Assembly: GCA_031761405.1 (NCBI GenBank)
Contig: JASEVX010000007.1
Location: 31,971,677-32,035,676 of the forward strand
Direction: 5' to 3'
DNA: 64,000 nt
Source: Serripes groenlandicus
Lineage: Eukaryota; Mollusca; Bivalvia; Cardiida; Cardiidae
In this document: piece after piece, positions 1 to 10,622 of the stretch
Numbering within the stretch: position 1 is the first letter of the stretch
How the letters are laid out: every line of letters begins with the position of its first letter
Position numbers and translations under genes: made by a program
The notes under the pieces: generated by a model
What the model saw: the letters and a program-made list of their open reading frames with translations, nothing else
Told to the model about the DNA's origin: nothing
Database searches by the model: none

Positions 1-19
1 CCAAATAAAGTCCGCCGAA

Positions 20-215
20 AGTGATATTCGAACTTGGCCTAGCCGTTAAGGCATTTAACCTTGTTACCAAGTTTGAAAAGAAACGGTTCACATTTGCGGC
101 AGTTATTGCACGGAAACGAAGTGTGACGGACGGACAGACGGACGGACGGACGGACAAACCGAAATTAATAACCCCCCTTTTTTTCTTCGAAAAAGCGGGG
201 GATAAAAAGGATAAA
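20..215. repeat. dispersed repeat with GACG-type simple repeat
   Basis: A GGAC/GACG-rich run lies near 127-153 and is followed by a C-run/T-run and an A/G-run (cccccc...tttttcttcgaaaaagcgggg) that can fold back. The overlapping 88-residue frame translates the simple repeat and is not believed. It looks like the end of a dispersed bivalve repeat; the family is not identified. Confidence 0.4.
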
Positions 216-288
216 GATTGCTTACCTCATAGGCAACATACAGTTTGTGGTTTATTATCTGATAATGACTGGTTCCCAGATGTTTAGC

Positions 289-465
289 TTAACCCTCTGC
301 AGCAGACAGCTTTTTAAGAACATAGTGACAATAGAAATTGCTCAAAACAAGCAATTTCTCCTTTTGACACAATGTTTTCCATTGAATTATAGAGATTTTC
401 TATTTTTTAACAAAATATGTTTAAAGTTGTCTGTTTCAGAATTGTCGTATGAGGGAAAAGGTTAA
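289..465 (+). mobile_element. family A TTAA MITE, internally deleted copy
   Basis: Starts TTAACCCTCTGCAGCAGAC and ends TATGAGGGAAAAGGTTAA. It carries the family's central hairpin (gaaattgctc...gagcaatttc type) and the inner cgtctgctgc-like motif. At 177 bp against about 230 bp for full copies, it lacks part of the left end. Orientation is set by the tagacgctttctgacgcctc side of the family lying left. Confidence 0.7.
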
Positions 466-619
466 TGGCTTTTGAAAACATTGTGGAAAAAGAAGAAATT
501 AGTCAGTGTTTTCAATTCTTTTCAGTAATTACAATTCCATTTTCAGTGGTTGTCCATATTTTTGTCCTGATGTTTTCAAGTTGTCTGCTGCTGATTTGCT
601 GTATATGGGAAAAGATTAA
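466..619 (+). mobile_element. degenerate family A-related MITE
   Basis: Keeps gaaaacattgtgg, gtctgctgctg and a terminal tatgggaaaagattaa. Its last TTAA abuts the TTAA that opens the next copy (gattaattaaccc). It reads as an old relative of family A. Confidence 0.5.
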
Positions 620-830
620 TTAACCCTTTCCCTCATATAGACGCTTTCTGACGCCTCTGTAGCAGACAGCTTTTTGAAAACATAGTGACAGGAAGAAATT
701 GCTCCTTTTGACACGATGTTTTCCACTTTTAGTCATAGGTTATCCATTCAATTATAGAGATTTTCTATTTTTTGACAAAATATGTTCAAAGTCGTCTGCT
801 GCAGAAATGTTGTATGAGGTAATGGGTTAA
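620..830 (+). mobile_element. family A TTAA MITE
   Basis: Left end TTAACCCTTTCCCTCATATAG, right end GAGGTAATGGGTTAA. The inner inverted motif (gcagacagc / gtcgtctgctgc) is present. It is slightly short (211 bp) because the central hairpin is shortened. The TTAA-CCC ends resemble piggyBac-type elements, an inference from the ends only since no transposase is present. Confidence 0.75.
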
Positions 831-1280
831 AAATGGCTCACCTTGCAGGGAACATACAATCTGATTCCCTGTACAGTTTGTGGTTGATTATCTGATAATG
901 ACTGGTTCCCCGATCTTTGGCTTCATTCAATTTGTCTAAACTAATTCCACTTTTCTCCCAGACAGCAAGATCATTGTCAATAACACTGAAAAATTCACAA
1001 TATTACACTTTCTATCACAGACTTCCAAAACGTAACGCATCAAATTACTTTGAACAAATATTATGGGAAAAGTAGCAATTTCTCCATTTCTCTTTATTTC
1101 TTACTTTTTCCACAGTCATCTCCCCTAATGTGTTTTGTATTAAACCATTTTTAGACATCTTGAATCATAGAATGTATGCTTTAAATTTGAAAGAGTATAA
1201 AATAGCATTAACCTTTCATATTCAAAATTTCTTGTCACAAGTAAAGAAGATCTTTAAAGTGATTCAGGTAATAAAAGATA

Positions 1281-1690
1281 ACCCTTTCCCAGATATACTC
1301 TTTTTTAGGCATCTGCAAAACAGAATAAGATCTTTGAAAACATTGGGGCAAATGAGCAATTTCTCCGTTCGGCACAATGTTTTTTTCAACTCTACTGCTA
1401 AGACCTATATTTTAAAGAGATTTTTCATTTTGTTCTCAATATATAACAAGCATGTTTAAATGAACCCTTTCCCTTTTGTAGACACATTCTGACGAATCAG
1501 TCTGCAGTAGACGATTTTTGACAACATTATGACAAAAGGTGAAATTGCTCAAAACGAGAAAGTTGACCTTCTGCAACTATGTTTTCAACTTTTTTCAGTA
1601 ATTATACATTCATTTATAGAGATTTTCCATGTTTTTGCATGGCTGTTTTAAAAGTGGTCTGCTGCATATTTGCTGAGGTAAGAGACTAAG
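1281..1690 (+). mobile_element. two decayed family A relatives in series
   Basis: aaccctttcccagata at 1281 and aaccctttcccttttgtag near 1460 each open a relic with gacaaaaggtgaaattgctc-like centres. The 109-residue frame at 1130-1459 lies largely over the first relic and is rejected as a gene. Confidence 0.45.
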
Positions 1691-3060
1691 AGGGTATCCC
1701 CGGTGCGTCTCATCGTTTCGTGCATTCCCATTCTAATTGAAAATTTTAAATAAGCTTGCTGAAAAATAGATCACTTTGTAGCTTAATTGCTCATTTTAAT
1801 TTTTTCAAAAAGTTCGGTAAATATGTCTTTACCCATACCACTGTCGCCATCTTGAAAGGTTACAAAGGTCACATGACCAATGCAAATTGATTCCAATTCT
1901 CCCAAATACCCTAAAACCCAACAGCCAATCAGATGCACGAAACCATTGGGACAGCTTCTACCTGATTCAGATTAGTTGACCTTCATATTTTCAAGTTACA
2001 TTTACCGACCATTCATGATTGTTTTTGTTTTATTTGTTTATATATATTCAATTTCCTGACAACCCGCTATAATGACGCATGCATGGAATATATGGTTAGC
2101 ATGCACGAAAAGACATGAGCAGATAAACCTTACCTTTCATGACAGGAGCAATCATCCTGAATACATTCCTGGTATACAGATACAGCCTGATCAATTAACT
2201 TCAGATACTTCTTCCATTTTGTGTTTGATTCTGGGGATAAATTATTTGGAAGAATATACATGGAGCAGCTGACAATGTTTACAAGTCTTCTGCTGCAGAG
2301 GCATCAAACTACATCTATATGAGGGAATTGGTTAAATATTTCCTGTGACAGATGATTGTTCCTTTGCCTGTAGAGAGAGATTATGGATTAAAGGAGAAAT
2401 TTCTGAAAGCAAACTGTTTCTCCTTTTCCAACAATATTTTCAACCCTGTATGCAAACTTTTCTTTTCATATAATTTAACATGGGAGAGAAACGTCAATAG
2501 AACTGTCACAGTGTGTGTTTTAAAGTACGTAATTAATTGATTACATTAATACATAATCACATTTATGAATTTTTCTTCGCATGGACACAACTCAAGACGA
2601 TGTGTTACCTTTCTTATATTTAGCTTGATCAGCTGGTTCTTGATTCCCGAGTTTACACCCCTCATCGTCGCTGTTTAAGCATATATCTTCTGCATTTGAA
2701 TAAAGAAAAAGAATAACAATGAAAATTGTTTCAACTTTCATTTTGAGATAGTTTTGTGAAGAGTTGTACAAGGGACGCTACTCCTTTGTTATGTAGATCT
2801 TTTTTAACAAAAAGGTTACTTTTCGTATCAATTTCGTCGTTTATATATTTATTGAATTTCAATTTTTATTCAAATATATATGATGATATTTTTTACACTT
2901 AATGAATATTTGAATCTTTTGTATAGGCATGGTATTCAACATTTCAACGGTGCAAATAATGATAGACCCCTTTTATTTATAGCAACAGCCAATCAGTGTG
3001 TTTCATCTAAATTAATCTTTTAATTAAAAGTCATGAGAACTTATACGTACACATGTGTTT
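1691..3060. other. intergenic, no gene recognised
   Basis: AT-rich DNA upstream of gene 1. A 3' family A remnant (ctgctgcagaggcatcaa ... gagggaattggttaa) lies near 2288-2335. No splice-bounded coding segment or RNA gene was recognised. Confidence 0.4.
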
Positions 3061-3086
3061 GAACGAAAACATAACAATGAAGAAAA

Positions 3087-6000
3087 ATGGCGACGAGACA
3101 ACAAATCGGAGGTAAGCATTGTTTAAAAATCGATCTAGTTGTCTGGTGACATTGCTTTAATCCTTTCTCGCACTCAAATGATTTTGAAAACTTGTGAGAA
3201 AAGGAGAAATTCATTGACACTTTGTTGTATGTATACGACTACGCTCAGTGACTTCCGCCGTTATAAAAATTACAAATAAAACACTCTTTTTATATCAATT
3301 AAAAAGTCAGTGTTTGATCAAAATATTTTATAAAACAATAAGGTTTATTTTTACATGCCCAGATATGTTCAGGGCAGATAACTCTAAATGTATCATAATT
3401 TAACAGGGTTTGCCATTGTATAATTTAATGTTAAAGTCCATTATCTCCTGTCTCTGTGACCGTATGTATCAATCCATCCAATGTATTGGTCCAATTTTCC
3501 TGTGGGTTTAGGTTATCAACAATTCCCAAGAAATGCTATGAGAATTGTATAATTTTTAATAGAGTTGACAACATTGTGGCAAAAGGAGAAATTGCTCAAT
3601 TTGTGAGGTTCATGTCCAAAAAGGCTGATTTAATACCAAATGCATTCAAATGTTAAAATTTGCCTCTCCCACACTGTTTCGCAAAGTCTCTGATGTCAAA
3701 CTATATAAGCGGTTGATTGATTGATTTTCACACATAGGACTTTGAATTTGAGAGGTATTATGTACTCTAATAACACTATATTATAAAAAAAAACATTTCA
3801 GTCCCAAAGACTACGTTTAAAATTTATAAATATTGGTCCCTTCTGGTTATCAACCTTTCGTGACAGGTATATTATGCCATGAGCAATATCTCCTTTTGCC
3901 ACAATGTGTCCAGCCGGGGATCGAACCCACCACCTCTCGCACCAAGGCGAACGCTCTACAACTAGTCACCGACGGAGCAGTTTATGAAAATACGCAGTTA
4001 TGTAAGTCAATATATTTTAAAGGCAATTATCAGTATTGAAGAAATAGATATAATAGTGCAAGTATACCAGGACCACTTGTCAGAGTTTTATTCATGATGG
4101 AATATGTAGATTTGATTCTGATATCAGAATCCCAAATCATTGTAAAGGAAAACAAAATCAGATACTTTTCTCATAATTTTTCGGCATATTTTAAATCCAA
4201 GGTCTCAATGCTGCCAGTTGAAATTTCCTTGAGAAATGCTAAAACCTGTGTTTTTATTCAGGAGATGACACCTATGATAAAGCCTTACAGAGAATACTGC
4301 ATACAGTTTTACCTCCAATTTTGATGGAAATCGCTGACAAAAGGCCAGCAGATCCTATACAATGTCTGGCTGACTGTCTCTATGAGTTCAGGGTAAAGAA
4401 GCTTTTCAGATAGGGTTTTCCCTTTCCCACATACAAATAATGTACCGCAAACGTCTTTGAAAAGATAAAGCCAAAACTATGGATAGTGTGACAAACTTTA
4501 ACTCTTTCCCTCATACGGCAATTCTGCAGCAGACGACTTTGAACGTATTTTGTCAAAAAATGGAAAATCTCCATAATTGAATGGATAACTTTTGACAAAA
4601 AGTGGAAAACATTGTGGCAAAAGGAGAAATTGCACATTTTGTGCAATTTCTTCTTTTGTTACTATGTTTTCAAAAAGCTGTCTGCTGCAGAGGCGTCAGA
4701 AAGCGTCTGTATGAGGGAAAGGGTTAAGTGCCATGTATACATACATAGTACTCCACTCTATAGTCACCTCCCTTTGTTCAAGGTCCACCATTCATTTTGT
4801 TCTTTTACTTAATACATACAGACAGGAATGTTATTATAGGTTTCTTTGTTAATGTTCGGTAAAGATCAGAAATACTCGGGAATCTGCTAGTTGCGTAGCA
4901 AATAAGGAGTATATATACCATGTTCTCTGCAGTTCGAGTCAGTCTGGTTCTTGTCTCTGACAAGGTAACATCATGGACTCTCATTAGTTCTCCTGGGCTT
5001 TTGGGTGTTTGGTCACAGTTGCTGATATGACGGTCACTACTCACTCTCAGCTGTGTTGAGATGGTGAGACAGTTTGTCAAGCTTCCCTGTGTTGCTCGGA
5101 GTGCAGTGCGCTTGTTTTAGTTGTTGTTAGAGAGCTGTTAAGCCTATTGCTGTTTTCAGATGTGAATCATCTGTTCCTTTTAGATAGATTTTGGATTTTG
5201 TCCGTCATCATTGCTGGGGGGACTGGATAGTCGCTAATAAGCAGTTGTGGCTTATTGAGGCAAAGCCTTGATGAAGCCAGGGAATGAGACTGACTCCTTA
5301 ATCACAGTATATATATTGCTAGTAATAATAATCATAGTAAAGACTTTATTTAAAGAGGCAACATAGTTGGGTAAACCCAGACTTCCCTTATGGGCCAGAC
5401 TGCATCAAATACTAACAATAAACATATTTCACTATTTACAAGGACAATACATGTATTTATTAAGTATTGACAATTAAGAAAAGGAAACATTTGTGTCAAA
5501 AGAAAAGAAAATGCATGCGTTTCCATTTGTAAACAACATGAAAAGTTACAACATAATTGCATGATTATTCTTTCCAACAGAGTGCCACCATGTTATGTAT
5601 GCACTTATAAATTTTTGTAATGTTTCAGATTGTCAGATATGCAATGGAATAAGGTTCCAAAGTTTTGGTCCAGAGTAAGATATAATGATTTCCTACAAAA
5701 TTTGATTCATGGTTTTGGGAAGCAAAGTGTGTGCATGTGTGCATCAACATTTTGCTTCAAATGCCTTCTCCTCTGTAACCACTGGGCAAATTTGCATGAA
5801 GCTTAAGAAGTAGCATTTTCTCAACGTCCCCTCCTAAATTCCTTCAGTTTTTGGGATCCATGCAGAATTCTGGTTCCCATGGCAACAGAAAGAAAACAAA
5901 TTCTACTCCCAAACAAGTTGACCAATTTTCAAATAATTTTGTAGAAATGTTCCTTGGGTGACCTTCAATCAGATGCCTTCAAGACAGCCAAATAATTTTG

Positions 6001-9000
6001 TAGAAATGTTCCTTTGCTGACCCTCTATAAGATTCCTTCAAGCCATTTTGATTGGTCGAAAATCTTGGCTGCCAGGGGGCGAGTCTTTTTTGTTTTATAT
6101 GCATGGCTATAGCGAAAACTTTAAAAATCTTCTTCTCCAAAAGTGTCAGTATGTTTTTAAAATCATTTTGTAGAAATATTCCTTGGGTAACCCTCTATCA
6201 GATTCCTTCAAGCCATGTTGATTGGTAAACAAATATGGCGGTCAGGGGGCAGAGCAAGTGAATTCATGTTTACATAATGCAGTGGAGCGATACTGGCCCT
6301 CTAGGGCCTCTTGTTTTCAGCATGTTTTCAACAATGACTGGCTTTTTTTTACTGCTGTTACATTTGCTTAGGGGTCATCTGTGTTAAGACCACGATGGTC
6401 ATATATTGCTCACCTTGTTTATTCATGCAGGTGGCTATGTTTTTCACTGGATTTGGAAAACTTTTAAGGAATATTTGTGCCAAGGTATTTTTAAATTGGG
6501 CCTAGATGTACTCTTGAAAAATATTTTTTTGAATCTTAACTATAAACATATTAGGAAAACAAGCTTTGTCTGCTTAATACTGCCATGTTGTTTTAAACTG
6601 ATAGGAATAATCTTGATAATCTAAATAGAGGGTCATCCAAGAAACATTTATTTTAAACTGATAGGAATAATCTTGATAGTCTAAATAGAGGGTCACCCAA
6701 GAAACATTTGTGCCACACTATTTTAAAATTCAACCTATACTTTTTAAAGCTTTTACTGTATAAATATATGGTATATTATAAACAAGCTCTGCCCCCTGAT
6801 GGTCATGAGCTACAATGGGTTGAAATCATTCGAAACAAGGAACATTTATGCCAAATCATATTCAACTAGGTCCTGTACTTTTGGACATTTTCATTGCCAT
6901 GGCAACCAGGGTATTGCATGGAATTATTTAAACAATTTTGAAAGAGGCCCATAAGGAACATTCCTGTGAATTCTTTTTTGAAATTGGCTCAATTTGGAGG
7001 AGCATTTCTCAGTAGGAAAATGTGACTGATAGGTGAGAGTAACGTGTTTCACCCTTTTCCACATATAGTTAATTCAGTCTGATGCCTCAGCAATGGATGA
7101 ATTTCGAAAGCATTGTGGTGAAAGAAGAAATGAGCAATTTGTCCTTGTGTCACAATCTTGTTCATCTCTACATTCATAATATAGATAAGTTTCATATTTT
7201 TGCCTAGATGTGTTCAAAGTCATATCCCGTTTTACTTGGGTTTTGCAGTTTTAAACATTGTTTCAGTTATATCATGGTGACAGTTCACTTATTCATGTAC
7301 CTTGGTAAACAAACCAGTACTACGCTAGGCAATATGCCTGGCCCAAGGGCACTCCACCATGGCAGGGGATGGAAGCCTGAAGCCATGTCATTGCCTCACA
7401 TTATTTCTCAATTATTACTCAAGTAAGCCCTTTATTCTGTGTTCACACTCTAAACATCTCAGGGAGACATGATCATTTCAGTGTCCAATCTAGGATTAGA
7501 AAACAAGTTGGGAATTAAATCAGAAAATTGATTTTATAAACAAATTGAGGGATTTTTCTTGGAGGGGATATTCAAAATGGTGTGAGAATTAGTATGATCC
7601 CCCTCCTAGATTGGGCCATTTTTTAACCCTTTCCCTCATACGTCAACTCTGCAGCAGAGAACTTTGAACATATTTTGCCAAAAAATAGAAAATCTCCATA
7701 ATTGAATGGATAACCTATGAATCAAAGTGGAAAACATTGTGGCAAAAACAGAAATTGCTCGTTTTGAGCAATTTCTCCTTTTGTCAATATGTTTTTTAAA
7801 AATCTGTCTACTGCAGAGGCGTCAGAAAGCGTTTGTTTGAGGGACAGGGTTAAAGAATTCAAGAGTTCAAATGAGGGTTTTTAAATATGACATAAATGGA
7901 TATTCAGCAATATTCCTTTTCCACTCATGTTTTTTTCCTAATAAATTGTAAATATTGTTTTTACCTTTTCCCACATATAGACTCTATTTGACGGCCCTGC
8001 CACAGACGACTTGTGATAACACTGTGACAAAAGGATTAATTGCTAAAAAGGATTAATTTCTCCTTTTGCCACAATGTATTCCATTTTTTTCATTAATTGT
8101 ACCTTTATTTATAGAGATTTCCCGTATCTGCTGATTATTTGTTGTATGTGGTAAAGGGTTAACATGGTTCAGTAAATTGTTTCTGTCAGAAGTATCAGAA
8201 GAAATATTTTATTATCTGGGTAAGGAAGAAATAAAATTGAGACACATTTTCAGTAACAGAGGCCTGAAATACCTCTCACACATACAATACATGTTTTGGC
8301 ACCTCTGCAGCACAGATGTCTTTTTGGAAAAATTCTGACCAAAGAGGAAATGGCTTATAATGAGCAGTTTCTCCTTTTGCCACAATGTTTTAAACTATAT
8401 TTAATTATTACACTTTCATTAACATAATTATATGTTTTAAAAGTCGTCTGTAACGTAAATGTGTTGTATGTATTGTATCGCTCCCACATACAATAAACCT
8501 ACAGCACTGATGAACTTGGAAACATCTAGGAAAAAATATGGAAAATCTCTATAAATGAATGTTTAATTACTGAATAGATTAAACAAATATTGTGGGCAAA
8601 GTCGTCTGCTGTATATGCGCTAATACTTAACCCTTTTCCTCATACGACAATTCTGCAGCAGACGACTTTGAACATATTTTGTCAAAAAGTAGAAAATCTC
8701 TATAATTGAATGGATAACCTATGACAAAAAGTGGAAAACATTGTGGCAAAAGGAGAAATTGCTCGTTTTGAGCAATTTCTTCTTTTGTCACTATGTTTTC
8801 AAAAAGCCGTCTGCTGCAGAGGCGTCAGAAAGCGTTTATATGAGGGAAAGGGTTAAGCAGTCCCATGAAAAAACCAACATTATTGACTAAGTAATGTAAA
8901 AGACCCAAATCAGCCTGCACAGTCCATGCAGACTAATCCAGGCCGACACATTCCATTTCAGGGGGATAGAGGTATAGAGCATTAATGATTCTTGAAACAG

Positions 9001-9447
9001 AAAATCCACAGGAGGCGAAAAGTGTCTGTACAGGTAAGCCTGCGCGGCATGCTTACACTGATCAGGGTTGATACTTTACGCAGAGTCCACAATGTTGGTT
9101 TTCTTGTGGAACAGAATATATGTGTACATGTGGAAAACGGGTTTAGTTTCACACTTATAACATTATGGAATAATATTTTACAGGAAAAAGAAGATAGTGA
9201 AGATGCTTCATCTTTAACATCTCAGGACAAACTTTTCCTCAACACAGATAGTACTGAAATAACAGGGCGGCTCAATGATCTAGTCATTAAAGAGACAAGC
9301 AATGCTGATGGTTCCGTCTCCTCTCATGGACAGTGTTCTGGTCAGGATGATATTGACTTCACTTACACCAATAATAAAATACACAGTGATGTTGTTAGAA
9401 TATTCAAAACTATAGGAGATCTTTTTGATGAAAATGATATCACTTGA
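3087..9447 (+). CDS. Dpy-30/RIIa-like motif protein, 4 predicted exons
   Basis: Predicted exons are 3087-3111, 4262-4392, 8190-8219 and 9184-9447 (stop TGA 9445-9447), giving 149 residues. The start ATG has a good context (aaaaATGG); an out-of-frame ATG at 3076 ends within 40 bases. Exon 1 ends G|gtaagc and joins exon 2 (ttttattcag|GA) in phase 1, completing a Gly codon. Exon 2 encodes residues 9-52, with TVLPPILMEIADKRPADPI at 23-41 and LADCLY at 44-49. This matches the Dpy-30 motif (two short helices, R/K-P-x-D-P-I then L-A-x-x-L), which dimerises and docks amphipathic helices in Set1/MLL complexes and in several ciliary or sperm proteins. Exon 2 ends phase 0 (AGG|gtaaag). The 30-nt micro-exon (ttgtttctgtcag|AAG ... 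TGG|gtaagg) keeps the frame but is tentative. The last exon is acidic and Ser/Thr-rich with no known domain. Introns hold several MITEs. The motif is well supported; the orthologue (DYDC, AK7-type or other) is not, and further small exons could be missing. Confidence 0.65.
3907..3984 (-). mobile_element. tRNA-like SINE head
   Basis: On the minus strand it reads an A-box-like gttgtagagcg and a B-box ggttcgatcccc with intervening tRNA-like sequence. The arms do not pair as a working tRNA, and the left flank is MITE sequence, so it is called a truncated SINE inside intron 1 of gene 1. Confidence 0.5.
4498..4727 (-). mobile_element. family A TTAA MITE, full length (230 bp)
   Basis: Opens TTAACTCTTTCCCTCATACG with gcagcagacgactttgaac, carries the central hairpin around 4621-4655, and closes ctgctgcagaggcgtcag ... 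TATGAGGGAAAGGGTTAA. It lies in intron 2 of gene 1. Confidence 0.8.
4728..5879. other. intron 2 of gene 1, no further exon recognised
   Basis: No splice-bounded exon that keeps phase 0 on both sides was seen here. A TATA-like agtatatataccatg at 4908 is followed by an unusual non-AT-rich stretch to about 5340 that could be an unrecognised element. The 91-residue minus frame across it has no known features. Confidence 0.35.
5880..6310 (+). repeat. dispersed repeat with direct sub-repeats (ttttgtagaaat...)
   Basis: The motif attttgtagaaatgttcct followed by tgacc and gattccttcaagcca recurs near 5934, 5992 and 6165. The pattern resembles an interspersed repeat common in bivalve genomes. It lies in intron 2 of gene 1. 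Confidence 0.5.
6591..6970 (-). repeat. inverted copy of the 5880-6310 repeat with 60-bp direct duplication
   Basis: agagggtcacccaagaaaca is the reverse complement of the tgtttcttgggtgaccctct motif of the preceding repeat. Two 60-bp units (6591-6650 and 6651-6710, both opening ttttaaactgataggaataa) differ at few positions. Confidence 0.55.
7250..7340 (-). mobile_element. SINE 3' fragment (reverse)
   Basis: ttcagttatatcatggtgac ... gttcacttattcatgtacct ... ccagtacta is the reverse complement of the body of the SINE at 10081-10357. The tRNA-like head is missing. Confidence 0.55.
7623..7853 (-). mobile_element. family A TTAA MITE, full length (231 bp)
   Basis: Ends TTAACCCTTTCCCTCATACG and GAGGGACAGGGTTAA; inner ctgcagcag / ctactgcagaggcgtcag; central gaaattgctcg-ttttgagcaatttc hairpin. 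It lies in intron 2 of gene 1. Confidence 0.8.
7961..8162 (+). mobile_element. degenerate family A relative
   Basis: Opens ttaccttttcccacatatag, has gacaaaaggattaattgct ... ctccttttgccacaatg, and closes gtatgtggtaaagggttaa. It ends 27 bases before the candidate micro-exon of gene 1. Confidence 0.55.
8283..8626. mobile_element. family A/B relics
   Basis: Two decayed pieces: acctctgcagcac ... tccttttgccacaatgttt (8300-8480) and tcccacatacaataaa ... tggaaaatctctataaatga (8482-8626). Both carry recognisable family motifs without clean ends. Confidence 0.4.
8627..8856 (-). mobile_element. family A TTAA MITE, full length (230 bp)
   Basis: TTAACCCTTTTCCTCATACG left end, TATGAGGGAAAGGGTTAA right end, gcagcagacgactttgaac and aaagccgtctgctgcagagg inner inverted motifs, and the central hairpin. 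It lies in the last intron of gene 1. Confidence 0.8.
8859..9115 (-). mobile_element. family C MITE (reverse copy)
   Basis: Ends gaaaaaaccaacattattga and tccacaatgttggttttc match the inverted ends of the copy at 16845-17104. The interior (acagaaaatccacaggaggc, cctgcgcggcatgctta) is that copy's reverse complement. It starts 2 bases after a family A MITE and ends 68 bases before the last exon of gene 1, so a 151-residue frame runs from it into real coding sequence; the first part of that frame is transposon. Confidence 0.7.
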
Positions 9448-9522
9448 CCTATTGTGGAAAAAATAGCCTAATACTATTTTATGATTATCTATTTTGTTAC
9501 TTATGTATTTATTTAAAAACTG

Positions 9523-9528
9523 ATTAAA
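9523..9528 (+). promoter_or_regulatory. candidate polyadenylation signal of gene 1
   Basis: ATTAAA lies 76 bases after the gene 1 stop codon, followed by an A-rich stretch. It is the best placed of the possible signals before the next transposon. Confidence 0.35.
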
Positions 9529-9696
9529 ATTAAAAAATACGTTTAGCCCTTTCCATCATACAGTTTGTAGTTGACACCACTGCAGCAGAAGACTTGAAAC
9601 ATTGTGGGGAAAAGATCGATTGAGTAATTATCTCTTTTTCCAGTTAACCCTTTCCTACTTTAAGACGCCTTTTGACACATATGCAGTTGACCATTT

Positions 9697-9925
9697 GAAC
9701 CCTTTCCCTGAAACGACAAATCTGCAGCAGACGACTTTGAACATATTTTGTCAAAAAATAGAAAATCTCTATAATTGAATGGATAACCTATGACTAAAAG
9801 TGGAAAACATTGTGGCAAAAGGAGAAATTGCTTGTTTTGAGCAATTTCTTCTTTTGTCACTATGTTTTCAAAAAGCCTTCTGCTGCAGAGGCGTCAGAAA
9901 GCGTCTATATGAGGGAAAGGGTTAA
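9697..9925 (-). mobile_element. family A TTAA MITE, full length
   Basis: Left end tgaaccctttccctgaaacg (decayed TTAA), right end TATGAGGGAAAGGGTTAA, central hairpin gaaattgcttgttttgagca, inner ctgcagcagacgactttg. Another family remnant (agccctttccatcatacag) precedes it near 9545-9620. Confidence 0.75.
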
Positions 9926-9967
9926 ACAACATTGTGGCAAACAGAAGAAATTGCTCATAAGTCTTTG

Positions 9968-10077
9968 AAAGACTATTGTGTGGACTACTGGTGTGAGACA
10001 ATCAGGAAACACATCGGTAGATGAAATAACTGAACAAAATGTTGTAAATGTCGTTAAACCCTTATCAATCAATTCGC
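9968..10077 (+). mobile_element. SINE 3' half
   Basis: gactactggtgtgagacaat ... cggtagatgaaataactgaa ... gttaaacccttatcaatcaa matches the 3' half of the SINE that follows at once. The head is missing. Confidence 0.6.
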
Positions 10078-10080
10078 CGA

Positions 10081-10357
10081 GCCCCGGTAGCTCAGTCGGT
10101 GGCGACGCGGGCTGTCAATCCAGGGGTTGTGAGTTTGAATCCCAGCTCAGCCAACATTCTTTTCAACGTTTGACAAAAGTCATTGTGACCTGCGTCATTC
10201 CTCTTTCACCAATGGGTTGCTTGGAAGGTTTGTTGTGCGGTGTTCTGGTGTGGGAAAACCAGGAAACGCATGAGTAGGTGAACTGGTCGCCGTGATATAA
10301 CTGATTTTTTTTTTGAAAACTGCGTTAAACCCCAATCAATCAATCAATTAATCAATT
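10081..10357 (+). mobile_element. tRNA-derived SINE, near complete
   Basis: The head gccccggtagctcagtcggt (A box) and ggggttgtgagtttgaatcc (B box) form a tRNA-like pol III promoter. The body (caacgtttgacaaaagtcat, gtgtgggaaaaccaggaaac, gtaggtgaactgg) ends in an aatcaatcaatc tail. It belongs to a molluscan tRNA-SINE type; RUDI/V-SINE is possible, but assignment needs alignment. The 99-residue frame here is SINE sequence. Confidence 0.75.
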
Positions 10358-10405
10358 CTATTTGGGGGGATTGGAGTTTGCAAACACATGTTTCTGAATT
10401 TCTAT

Positions 10406-10622
10406 TTAACCCTTTCCCGCATAAAACAAATCTGCAGCAGACGACTTTGAAAACATAGTGACAAAAACCTGAAAAATCTCCGTAAAACTGTTAAATAAAG
10501 TTGAAAACATTGTGGCCAAAGGAGAAATTGCACATTATGAGCAATTTCATCTTTGGCCACAATGTTTTCAAAAGTCGTCTGCTGCTATTGCGTCAAAATG
10601 CATGGTAGGTGGGAAAGGGTAA
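10406..10622. mobile_element. family A/B TTAA MITE
   Basis: Ends TTAACCCTTTCCCGCATAAA and gtgggaaagggtaaa; inverted inner motifs ctgcagcagacgactttgaa and ttcaaaagtcgtctgctgct; centre aggagaaattgcacattatg / gagcaatttcatc. It is a more symmetrical subfamily than the 230-bp copies. Confidence 0.7.

Noticed and set aside
1130..1459. 109-residue plus-strand frame
   Set aside because: Overlaps a decayed family A relic.
4870..5345. Possible solo LTR or independent promoter (TATA-like at 4908)
   Set aside because: No TG...CA ends, target duplication, primer-binding site or second copy was found.
10081..10153. Functional tRNA gene (also at 3907, 46413, 51700, 58971)
   Set aside because: A and B boxes are present, but the acceptor and anticodon arms do not pair properly and the sequence continues into a SINE body.
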